Below, piece by piece: positions 8,476-15,760 of a stretch of 29,290 nucleotides of DNA. The stretch's first letter is position 1. Each line of letters opens with the position of its first letter. Below the pieces are notes generated by a model. The model was given only the letters and a program-made list of their open reading frames with translations, was not told where the DNA came from and did no database searches. Made by a program: the position numbers and the translations under genes. The stretch spans positions 1-29,290 of the forward strand of contig JANQOH010000007.1 of assembly GCA_028289725.1 (NCBI GenBank), written 5' to 3'. The stretch is from Alphaproteobacteria bacterium (GTDB lineage Bacteria; Pseudomonadota; Alphaproteobacteria; UBA7887).

Positions 8476-9012
8476 TTATCGCGGCGCCAGCACCATGGTC
8501 ATTTGGCGGCCTTCCATCTTCGGGAATTGTTCCACCTTGCCGAGTTCATCCAGCTCTTGCTTGACCCGGTCTAAGACGCGCATGCCGAGTTCCTGATGCG
8601 CCATTTCGCGGCCGCGGAACCGCAAAGTCACCTTCACCTTGTCCCCCTCGCCGAGGAACTTGGTGATGCTGCGCATCTTCACATCATAGTCGTGATCATC
8701 AATGCCCGGACGCATCTTGATCTCTTTGATGTCGATGGTTTTCTGTTTTTTGCGAGCTTCGGCGGCGCGCTTTTGCGCGTCATACTTGAACTTACCGTAA
8801 TCCAGGACTTTGCAGACTGGCGGGTCCGCGTTCGGCGACACTTCCACCAAGTCGAGTCCGACTTCGGCGGCACGTTCCAACGCGTCTCGTAAAGGCACGA
8901 CTCCGATCATTTCACCGGCGTGATCAACCAGTCGAACCGGGTCGGCGTGAATTTGCTCGTTTGCACGAGGCCCATCGCGTTGCGGCGGCAACGGGGCGTG
9001 AAATCTGGCTAT
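8476..9012 (-). CDS. infC: Translation initiation factor IF-3, with AUA start codon
   Basis: IF3 binds the 30S subunit, prevents 50S joining and rejects non-canonical start codons. The N-domain (RDGPRANEQI..., LDLVEVSPNADPPVCKVLDYGKFKY) and C-domain (IDIKEIKMRPGIDDHDYDVK...) are complete. No ATG lies at the 5' end. The frame has a TAG stop at 9016-9018, and the only good start is ATA at 9010-9012, which gives MARFHAPLPPQRDGPR and 178 aa, the normal IF3 length. AGGGAG lies seven bases upstream of it. A TTG at 8989-8991 is the nearest conventional alternative, but it has no Shine-Dalgarno and would cut off conserved residues. IF3 genes of other bacteria start with AUU, AUC or AUA, which allows autoregulation. 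Confidence 0.96.
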   Translation of the reverse strand: MARFHAPLPPQRDGPRANEQIHADPVRLVDHAGEMIGVVPLRDALERAAEVGLDLVEVSPNADPPVCKVLDYGKFKYDAQKRAAEARKKQKTIDIKEIKMRPGIDDHDYDVKMRSITKFLGEGDKVKVTLRFRGREMAHQELGMRVLDRVKQELDELGKVEQFPKMEGRQMTMVLAPR

Positions 9013-9019
9013 TCTCTAA

Positions 9020-9025
9020 CTCCCT
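9020..9025 (-). promoter_or_regulatory. Shine-Dalgarno that decides the infC start
   Basis: On the minus strand AGGGAG lies seven bases before ATA (9010-9012). It is too far (28 bases) from the TTG at 8991 to serve it. It therefore supports AUA as the infC initiation codon. Confidence 0.75.
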
Positions 9026-9052
9026 AGCTTGTCCAACCGCATGCAAGCACAC

Positions 9053-9100
9053 GGCAACCAACGACGGCCCCACTTTTCAGCATGCCGTCGTTTATCTGCC
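9053..9100 (-). other. Stable hairpin in the thrS-infC gap
   Basis: A perfect 8-bp inverted repeat, ACGACGGC/GCCGTCGT (9061-9068 and 9084-9091), has a 15-base loop and one further A-T pair. An outer GGCA/TGCC pairing (9053-9056 with 9097-9100) extends it across an internal loop. It sits between the thrS stop and the infC ribosome-binding site. On the minus strand it is followed by TTGGTTGCC rather than a T-run, so it is not a standard terminator. It could be a 3' end stabiliser of thrS mRNA or a leader structure of infC. Confidence 0.45.
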
Positions 9101-9122
9101 AAGACAGCTGGGGGGCGTCACC

Positions 9123-11087
9123 TCAATCCGCGACTTTGGCCCGCGCCAGCGGGTCCGCCGCATCTTCTATAAGTTTAGTAACAGCTTCGCCAAGTGCAAG
9201 TACTTCCTGATCTTTCGATCCGAGCCGACGCATGGAAACCGTCTTTTCTTCGGCCTCGCGTTTGCCGATGACCAGCATAGCCGGCACCTTGGCGTGGCTG
9301 TGTTCGCGCACCTTGTAATTGATTTTCTCGTTTCTGAGATCGATCGCGGCACGCAATCCGGCGGCCTCAAGCTTGCTTAGCACCGCCTTGGCGTAATCGT
9401 CCCCGTCGCTGGTGATGGTCGCGACCACCACTTGGACCGGCGCCAACCACATCGGCATGCGACCGGCATAGTTCTCGATGAGTATTCCCAGAAATCGCTC
9501 GAATGAACCGAGAATGGCCCTGTGGAGCATAACGGGGCGGTGGCGCGCACCGTCCTCGCCAATATAGGTCGCGTCCAACCGCTCCGGCAAAACGAAATCG
9601 ACCTGAAGCGTGCCGCATTGCCAATCGCGCCCGATCGCATCGCGCAAAACAAACTCGAGCTTCGGGCCGTAGAACGCGCCCTCGCCCGGATTTAGCACGG
9701 TTTCGAGCCCGGCCGCTTTGCAGGCATCTTGCAGCGCGAACTCTGCGCGGTCCCACACCGCATCCTCGCCGGCACGCACCGGCGGTCGGTCGGCGAACTT
9801 CACCATCACGTCTTCGAAGCCGAAATCGCGGTAGATCTCGAGCAACAAGCGACAGAAACGGATTGTCTCGTCGGTGATCTGATCCTCGGTGCAGAAAATA
9901 TGCGCGTCGTCCTGTACGAAAGCGCGCACGCGCATCAGGCCGTGCAAAGCACCCGATGGTTCATTGCGGTGGCAGGCGCCAAATTCCGCCATGCGCAACG
10001 GCAGATCGCGGTAACTCTTCAAGCCCTGCCGGAAAATTTGAACATGACACGGGCAGTTCATCGGCTTGAGCGCCAAGACCCGGTCTTCCGACTCCGCGGT
10101 GAACATATGTTCGCGGAATTTCTCCCAATGGCCCGACGCTTCCCACAATGTTCTGTCAACGAGCTCTGGCGTCCGGACCTCTACATAATCGGCGGCATCA
10201 AGCTTCCGGCGCATATAATCCTGGACCGTCCGATATAGGGTCCATCCCTTCGGGTGCCAGAACACGCTGCCGGCCGCTTCTTCCTGGAAGTGAAACAGGT
10301 CCATTTCTCGGCCGAGACGCCGGTGGTCGCGCTTCTCCGCCTCATCCAGGCGATGCAGATAAGCCTTGAGGTCCTTTTCGTTCGCCCACGCGGTGCCATA
10401 GACGCGCTGGAGCATCTCGTTGCGGCTATCGCCGCGCCAATAGGCGCCAGCAATCTTGAGCAACTTAAACGCCTTGCCGAGCTTACCGGTCGACGGCAAA
10501 TGCGGGCCGCGACACAGATCGGTGAAATCGCCCTGCTTGTAGATCGTGATGATTTCGTCATCGGGCAGATCCTGAATGATCTGCGCTTTGTATTTTTCGC
10601 CGATTCCATCGAAATAGTGGATGGCATCTTCGCGATCCCACACTTCGCGCGTGATCGGCTCATCCCTTTCGACGATTTCGCGCATGCGCTCTTCCATCAA
10701 GACCAAATCTTCGGGCGTGAAGGGTTCGCTGCGCGAAAAGTCGTAATAGAAGCCGTCTTCGATGACCGGGCCGATGGTCACTTGAATATCGGGCCACAAC
10801 TCCTTCGCGGCTTCGGCGAGAACATGCGCGGCATCATGGCGGAGTATCTCGACGCCATCCTCGTCCTTCGCGGTCACAATGCTGAGCGCGGCGTCACCTT
10901 CGATTTCGCGCGTGAGATCGCGCAACTCGCCGTCAACCCGAACGGCCAAGGCTGCCTTTGCGAGGCCCGGCCCGATGTCCGCGGCAACATCGGCGCCCGT
11001 CACCGGCGCCGGATAGCTGCGTGACGAGCCGTCCGGCAAGGTAATTGCCACAGTCTGAGTGGCTTGGCTGACTGAGGAGGTGCTCAT
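9123..11087 (-). CDS. thrS: Threonine--tRNA ligase
   Basis: Class II synthetase charging tRNA-Thr, 654 aa. An N-terminal TGS domain starts at ITLPDGSSRSYPAPVTG (15-31). The N2 editing domain has HDAAH (84-88) and the DGFYYDF segment. In the catalytic core, the zinc ligands are expected at C345 (MNCPCHVQIF), H396 (QDDAHIFC) and the His of VMLHRAILGS. The C-terminal anticodon-binding domain follows, ending near residue 650. It starts with ATG at 11087 and no strong Shine-Dalgarno, about 36 bp after the glycosyltransferase upstream, so it may share that transcript. It precedes infC as in E. coli. Confidence 0.97.
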   Translation of the reverse strand: MSTSSVSQATQTVAITLPDGSSRSYPAPVTGADVAADIGPGLAKAALAVRVDGELRDLTREIEGDAALSIVTAKDEDGVEILRHDAAHVLAEAAKELWPDIQVTIGPVIEDGFYYDFSRSEPFTPEDLVLMEERMREIVERDEPITREVWDREDAIHYFDGIGEKYKAQIIQDLPDDEIITIYKQGDFTDLCRGPHLPSTGKLGKAFKLLKIAGAYWRGDSRNEMLQRVYGTAWANEKDLKAYLHRLDEAEKRDHRRLGREMDLFHFQEEAAGSVFWHPKGWTLYRTVQDYMRRKLDAADYVEVRTPELVDRTLWEASGHWEKFREHMFTAESEDRVLALKPMNCPCHVQIFRQGLKSYRDLPLRMAEFGACHRNEPSGALHGLMRVRAFVQDDAHIFCTEDQITDETIRFCRLLLEIYRDFGFEDVMVKFADRPPVRAGEDAVWDRAEFALQDACKAAGLETVLNPGEGAFYGPKLEFVLRDAIGRDWQCGTLQVDFVLPERLDATYIGEDGARHRPVMLHRAILGSFERFLGILIENYAGRMPMWLAPVQVVVATITSDGDDYAKAVLSKLEAAGLRAAIDLRNEKINYKVREHSHAKVPAMLVIGKREAEEKTVSMRRLGSKDQEVLALGEAVTKLIEDAADPLARAKVAD

Positions 11088-11123
11088 GGTGAAGGCGGAA
11101 AATGGGAGGCTTTCGGAATCCTG

Positions 11124-12065
11124 TCAAGCACGCCTGGCAATCGCGTCGAACGTGGCAATCACTTCGTCGGCCGGCAGCTCCGACAACCGATCACGGCGGA
11201 GTATCTGAACGGCCCCGCCGCGCGGCGCGCACAGCGCTGGGTCCGAAGCGTCGCTAAATAACACGACGCTCGGCGCACCTGCCGTCGCGACGATATGCAT
11301 GGGCCCGGTGTCGTTGCCGACGGCGCCCATGGCCCGGCGTGCAAGCGCTGCGATCTGATCGAGGCTCGTCCGCCCTGCCAAATTGAGGCTGCCCGGTGCA
11401 TCATTTTCGATTTCTATCAATGTTACTGCTTCCGCTCCCGCACCAAGTAAGACCGGCTGAATTCCCCTTTCCCGGAACGCGCGCGCGATGGCGGCGTAGC
11501 GGTCGGCCGGCCACCGTTTGCCGGGTCGGTGAGCGGAGCCGCCAGGAACCAACAGGACGTAGTCACCGCCGAGACCAAACTCGTCGACCTCGGCGTCGAG
11601 CCAGCGCAGAGACGGCGGCGGGGTGCGGTCAATTCCGGCCATCGACAACTGCTCGGCTTGCCGATCCACGGTGTGCATGGTGTCACGATGCGGGTTCGCA
11701 TGCGGATGCGAACAACCGCGCGCAATCCCCGACCATTGCGGCCGTCGGTGGCTCGACATCAAATGAAAGTAAGCACTGCTGCGGTCGGACGTTTGCAAAT
11801 CATACACGCGCGAAAAACGCGCTTCGTTGAGCCTGCGGCGCAGCGCCAGCCAGCCGAACGGACGGGTCCAACTTGGCCGGTCGTCAATCCAAATATCGTC
11901 AAACCAGCCGCAGCGCGCACCCCAGTCCGCGAACTCCGCCAATGTCATCAGCGTAATTTCCGCATGCGGATGGTGCGCCCGGATGGCTGCGAAAGGACCG
12001 GTCGCCAGGACCCAATCGCCGAGCGCGCCCAGTTTGATGACGAGGATCTTTTCGCGCCCAACCAA
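11124..12065 (-). CDS. Glycosyltransferase family 9 (heptosyltransferase-like)
   Basis: 313 aa protein of the ADP-heptose:LPS heptosyltransferase family (GT9), GT-B fold, probably adding a sugar to the LPS core at the inner membrane. Family signatures are KLGALGDWVLATGP (11-24), the mid-protein PGGSAHRPGKRWP (174-186) and GNDTGPMHIVATAG (250-263). It starts with TTG at 12065: no ATG is available, an in-frame stop lies two codons upstream, and GGAG is nine bases before TTG. It begins three bases after the stop of the GT4 gene, so the two are translated together. The name WaaC or WaaF is not justified; donor and acceptor are unknown. Confidence 0.88.
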   Translation of the reverse strand: MVGREKILVIKLGALGDWVLATGPFAAIRAHHPHAEITLMTLAEFADWGARCGWFDDIWIDDRPSWTRPFGWLALRRRLNEARFSRVYDLQTSDRSSAYFHLMSSHRRPQWSGIARGCSHPHANPHRDTMHTVDRQAEQLSMAGIDRTPPPSLRWLDAEVDEFGLGGDYVLLVPGGSAHRPGKRWPADRYAAIARAFRERGIQPVLLGAGAEAVTLIEIENDAPGSLNLAGRTSLDQIAALARRAMGAVGNDTGPMHIVATAGAPSVVLFSDASDPALCAPRGGAVQILRRDRLSELPADEVIATFDAIARRA

Positions 12066-12068
12066 CGA

Positions 12069-13268
12069 TCACTGCTCCGTTTTCGCGAGCAATTCTTGGT
12101 AGACCGCCATCGTCTCCGCGCACATTTTATCGATCGTGAAACGCGCGCGCGCGTGCGCGATCCCCGCATCCCCAATCGGCCGTAGCACATTTTCGGGGCA
12201 CCAGAGGTTCTTTAGCGCTTCGGCCAGCGCGTCTTCGTCACCCGGCGGGACCAACCAACCGGTTTCACCCTCGACGACCGTTTCACGAGCGCCGCCATGG
12301 TCTGTTGCGATAACGGGCCGGCCCATTGCTTGGGCCTCGATGGCAACCCGTCCAAAAGCTTCGGGATCGGTCGACGCAGAAACCACAAGATCAGCCAGGC
12401 GATAAGCCGCCGGCATGTCGTCGCACGGCCCGGTCAGCCGTACGACATCGCCGAGGCCATACCGTGAAATCGCCGCGTCCAGGTCCGCGCGGTACCCGTC
12501 CCGACCCTGATCATCACCAACGAGCAAACAGCAAAAATCGCGCCGATCCAACCGGGCGAGCGCGTCGATCAATACATGCTGGCCCTTCCATCGCGTGACC
12601 CGTCCGGGCAGCATAATCACCGGGACGCCATCCGGCACGTCCCATGCGGCGCGCAATACCGCCACGCGCGGACCGTCGGCTTGCGCGGGGTCGAACAAGT
12701 CGAGATCGACACCGCGATGAATGACGCGAATGCGATCGCGCGGCGTCCCGTAGATCGCCTGCATATGGCGCGCGATGTGCTCCGATATGGCAATCACCGC
12801 GTCGGCGCGCGTCATCACCGCGTTGTATTGCCGCTTCAGCGCATTGGCGTGGCCGTATGTGCCATGAAATGTCGTGACGAACCGCCGGCCTGTGCGGCGT
12901 GCCGCGATCGCGGCGCTCCACGCTGGCGCACGGCTGCGGGCGTGAACAATGTCCACGCCTTGGCGTTCAATGAGACGCGCGAGCTGATCCGCGTTGCGCC
13001 ACATTGTGAGCGGGTTCTTACGCGCGACAGGCAAGGTCAGGTGCGTGCCTCCCACGGCCTCAAGCGCCGCGACACCCGGGCCGCCTTCCGACGCTACAAT
13101 CGCCCGCCAGCCGGCGTTGACCAGGGCGCGCGCAATCTCGACGGTGCCACGCTGAACGCCGCCTGCTGCCAAATGTGGAAGGACTTGCAGCACGCCCGGC
13201 GTGCGACCTGCTTCTGCCGCTGCACCAGGCCTGATAGGGTCCACGTCTTGCTCCATCCCGCCATTCAT
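12069..13268 (-). CDS. Glycosyltransferase family 4
   Basis: 399 aa retaining GT-B glycosyltransferase. The N-terminal acceptor domain contains the glycine-rich LPHLAAGGVQRGTVEIA (30-46). The C-terminal domain has GRVTRWKGQ (222-230, phosphate-binding) and the E-x7-E motif E303/E311 (EAFGRVAIEA) that contacts the nucleotide sugar. Together with the downstream GT9 gene it suggests a step in LPS core or other envelope glycan synthesis. The ATG at 13268 is used; an ATG four codons in (13256) is equally possible and neither has a strong ribosome-binding site. It is transcribed divergently from the hydrolase gene with only 23 bp between the starts. It may be the first gene of the thrS-infC unit. 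Confidence 0.9.
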   Translation of the reverse strand: MNGGMEQDVDPIRPGAAAEAGRTPGVLQVLPHLAAGGVQRGTVEIARALVNAGWRAIVASEGGPGVAALEAVGGTHLTLPVARKNPLTMWRNADQLARLIERQGVDIVHARSRAPAWSAAIAARRTGRRFVTTFHGTYGHANALKRQYNAVMTRADAVIAISEHIARHMQAIYGTPRDRIRVIHRGVDLDLFDPAQADGPRVAVLRAAWDVPDGVPVIMLPGRVTRWKGQHVLIDALARLDRRDFCCLLVGDDQGRDGYRADLDAAISRYGLGDVVRLTGPCDDMPAAYRLADLVVSASTDPEAFGRVAIEAQAMGRPVIATDHGGARETVVEGETGWLVPPGDEDALAEALKNLWCPENVLRPIGDAGIAHARARFTIDKMCAETMAVYQELLAKTEQ

Positions 13269-13291
13269 ACCGCAGCAAACGAGCCCTCACC

Positions 13292-14056
13292 ATGACCGAC
13301 CCGTCTCGCCTCGACCGCCCGAATGGCGACTATGTCGCCTATCACAAGACCGAGGGAAATGCGCCAACCGTCATGTTTTGCGGCGGGTTCATGTCGGACA
13401 TGACCGGCACCAAAGCCACCACGCTGGAGGATTTCTGTCGGGCACGCGGTCAGGGATTTGTGCGCTTTGATTATCGCGGGCACGGCGTTTCGTCCGGACG
13501 ATTCGAGGATGGCACCATCGGCGACTGGACGAACGATGCCATAGCGATCATTGACGACGTGACCGAAGGCCCTTTGATTATCGTCGGGTCCAGTATGGGC
13601 GGTTGGATCATGCTGCTCGCCGCCTTGGCCCGCAAGGAACGGGTGCAAGGGCTGGTTGGCGTCGCCGCCGCGCCGGATTTTACGAGCCGTATGTTGTCGA
13701 CCGAATTGACGGAGGCGCAGCGCGAGGAATTGAGCCGTACGGGCCAAACCGCAATCTCGTCTGACTATGACGAGCGGCCCTACATCATCACACAAGACCT
13801 CATCCTCGACGGCAATGCGCGATGCCTACTGACTGGACCCATCGACCTCAACTGCCCGATCCGCCTGCTGCATGGCATGAAAGACGAAGCGGTGCCCTGG
13901 CAATCCGCCATGGCGATCCTGGAACTGACCAAAAGCGATGACGTATCGGCGACCTACATCAAGAACGGTGATCATCGCTTAAGCGAGCCGAGCGATCTGG
14001 CGCGCCTGTGCGCCGCGGTCGCAGAATTATCCGCTCTCGGCGAGGATGGCGCTTAG
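13292..14056 (+). CDS. Alpha/beta hydrolase, ABHD10-like
   Basis: 254 aa serine hydrolase. The oxyanion-loop region reads FCGGFMSDMTG and the strand-4 motif is FDYRGHGVSSG. The nucleophile elbow is GSSMGG with Ser101. The acid is probably D198 (MKDEAVP) and the base H228 (GDHRLS). The RGHGVSSG...FEDGTIGDW pattern resembles mitochondrial ABHD10, which acts on acyl-thioester and acyl-glucuronide substrates. That resemblance is from memory and does not prove the substrate here. There is no signal peptide, so it is cytoplasmic. Its 3' end overlaps the convergent SDR-type gene by 30 bp. Confidence 0.85.
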   Translation: MTDPSRLDRPNGDYVAYHKTEGNAPTVMFCGGFMSDMTGTKATTLEDFCRARGQGFVRFDYRGHGVSSGRFEDGTIGDWTNDAIAIIDDVTEGPLIIVGSSMGGWIMLLAALARKERVQGLVGVAAAPDFTSRMLSTELTEAQREELSRTGQTAISSDYDERPYIITQDLILDGNARCLLTGPIDLNCPIRLLHGMKDEAVPWQSAMAILELTKSDDVSATYIKNGDHRLSEPSDLARLCAAVAELSALGEDGA

Positions 14057-14911
14057 CCCTTCGCGATAGTTCGGGTATTTCAAACCGACTCCCAGTTCTT
14101 CGTGCATGCGGCGATTGCTGATCGTGCGCCTATCCGCCCAGAACTCCCGCGCCATGGGTGACATGTCCTTCGCAGCCTCGTCGAACGGCACGAGCGGCGG
14201 CGGATCAACGCCGAGCAGCTCGGCCGCATAGGCCGTCACCTCGGCGCTCGGCGCCGGTTCGTCATCGCATAGATTGTAGATGGCGCCCGGGTTCGGGGTC
14301 TCGATCGAGGCCATAAGCGCCGTTGCAATATCTTCAACGTGTATACGCGAAAATTTGTGCCCTGGCCGATCGATGCGTTTGGCGCGTCCTTTTCGTATTT
14401 GATCGAGCGCGCTCCGACCTGGGCCATAAATTCCGGCCAGGCGAAATACATGGATCGGCATTTCGTGCTTTGCCCAAAGTTCGAGCCATAGTGATTCGGC
14501 GCGTGCCCGTTTGCGCGCTCGCGTACTGACGGGTTGGAGCGCATCCGCTTCGCTCACAACCGCACCACCACGATCGCCGTACACGCTTGTCGCCGACAGA
14601 TAGCCAATCCACCGCAAGGACTTGAGCGAAACCAACGCGTCACGGTGAAGGTCGATCACAGGATCGCCACTCTCACTTGGCGGAATGGAGCTGACGATAT
14701 GCGTGGTGCCGTCCAAAGCGGCGGCGGGATCCGCAAGCGGGTGGTCCGGGCTGAACTGATAGGCTTCGATACCCAAATCGACCGCGGTGGCAACGCCTTC
14801 CGCGCTTCTGTGCGTTCCCGCAACGCGCCACCCGGATTTCAACAAGCGTCGCGCAAGCACGCTGGCGCTAAAGCCCAGGCCAAAACAAAACAGGCGCGGC
14901 GAATCGGTCAT
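14027..14911 (-). CDS. NAD-dependent epimerase/dehydratase-like (atypical SDR)
   Basis: 294 aa extended/atypical SDR with a Rossmann fold. The N-terminal FCFGLGFSASVLARRLL is the dinucleotide-binding turn, SSIPPS follows strand 4 and SATSVYGDRGG follows strand 5. HVFRLAGIYGPGRS and HVEDIATAL are typical of nucleotide-sugar epimerase relatives. The usual catalytic YxxxK is not seen: the region after SVYGD reads STRARKRARAE. It is therefore like the YeeZ group and may bind NAD(P) without classical SDR catalysis. Its 3' end overlaps the hydrolase gene tail to tail. Function unknown. Confidence 0.82.
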   Translation of the reverse strand: MTDSPRLFCFGLGFSASVLARRLLKSGWRVAGTHRSAEGVATAVDLGIEAYQFSPDHPLADPAAALDGTTHIVSSIPPSESGDPVIDLHRDALVSLKSLRWIGYLSATSVYGDRGGAVVSEADALQPVSTRARKRARAESLWLELWAKHEMPIHVFRLAGIYGPGRSALDQIRKGRAKRIDRPGHKFSRIHVEDIATALMASIETPNPGAIYNLCDDEPAPSAEVTAYAAELLGVDPPPLVPFDEAAKDMSPMAREFWADRRTISNRRMHEELGVGLKYPNYREGLSAILAESG

Positions 14912-14972
14912 TGGCTGAGGACATTCAACTTGGTTGGTGCCGCCCCTTGTCTAGAGCGGAGGTGTGAGCGAC

Positions 14973-15000
14973 TTTATCGAGCCCATATATGGACGCGCAA
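14973..15000 (-). promoter_or_regulatory. Candidate promoter of the atypical SDR gene, with a palindrome in its spacer
   Basis: On the minus strand TTGCGC (14995-15000) is followed after 16 bp by GATAAA (14973-14978). The spacer holds a perfect 10-bp palindrome CCATATATGG (14983-14992), which lies ten bases before the ATG of the divergent TPR gene. A protein bound there could affect both genes. The matches are partial and the call is tentative. Confidence 0.3.
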
Positions 15001-15001
15001 C

Positions 15002-15754
15002 ATGACGCTCAACCGCTTGCTTCCCCTATTCGTATTTGGTCTGGCGACTTGCTTAGTGAGTACCTCAGCAGACGCCGCCGAACGCGACTATGACGCCTGC
15101 GTTTCCCTAAGCGCCCAAGATCCTCTGACGGCGCTCGAATCGGCGCGCCGTTGGCGGCTCGAAACCGGCGATCTGGCGGCGCGTCACTGCCTGGCCCTCG
15201 CGCTCGTCGCGTTGGAGCGTTACGACGAAGCCGCGTCCGAACTGACCGCGTTGGCCGCGGATAGCGCCGAAGCGCCGCCGGAACACCAGGCCGCCCTGTT
15301 CTCGCAATCCGGCCACGCTTGGTTGCTCGCGGGCCAATTTGATCTGTCGGAAGGTGCGTTCGACCGGGCGCTTGAGCTTGAACCCGGAAATGCAGATCTC
15401 CTCATCGATCGCGCGAGCGCGCGTGCCGCACGCGAAAAGCATTGGGACGCGCTGGACGATCTCAATGCCGCGCTTGTCATGGCGCCCGACCGCGCAGAAG
15501 CCTTGATTGAACGCGCGTCGATTTATCGAAGGTTGGGCGCGAATGAGCTGGCCGACGCCGACGTGACCAATGCCCTTACCATCGATCCAACAAATCCCAC
15601 GGCGTTAATCGAGCGTGGCAAGCTCTCTCTCGCGGCAAACGATATCGCGGCGGCGCGCAAGGATTTTGGCACCATCCTTGTCACAGCCCCAAACACGGAA
15701 GCCGCGGCAATAGCGCAGGAATTTTTGGCTGAACTTGATCGGGAAGAGGAATGA
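15002..15754 (+). CDS. Periplasmic tetratricopeptide-repeat protein
   Basis: 250 aa. The N-terminus is a Sec signal peptide (MTLNRLLPLFVFGLATCLVS, then a likely cut after ADA near residue 25). The rest is mostly TPR helices. Recognisable repeats start near residues 44, 97, 131, 165 and 199, with consensus pieces such as AFDRALELEPGN, DDLNAALVMAPDR and DVTNALTIDPTN. Two cysteines (C33, C63) lie in the mature N-terminal part and might form a disulfide. TPR proteins are scaffolds; no partner is evident. I chose the ATG at 15002 because it gives a proper signal peptide; the open frame upstream runs over the divergent gene. It converges with queG with a 6-bp gap. Confidence 0.8.
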   Translation: MTLNRLLPLFVFGLATCLVSTSADAAERDYDACVSLSAQDPLTALESARRWRLETGDLAARHCLALALVALERYDEAASELTALAADSAEAPPEHQAALFSQSGHAWLLAGQFDLSEGAFDRALELEPGNADLLIDRASARAAREKHWDALDDLNAALVMAPDRAEALIERASIYRRLGANELADADVTNALTIDPTNPTALIERGKLSLAANDIAAARKDFGTILVTAPNTEAAAIAQEFLAELDREEE

Positions 15755-15760
15755 GCAGAA

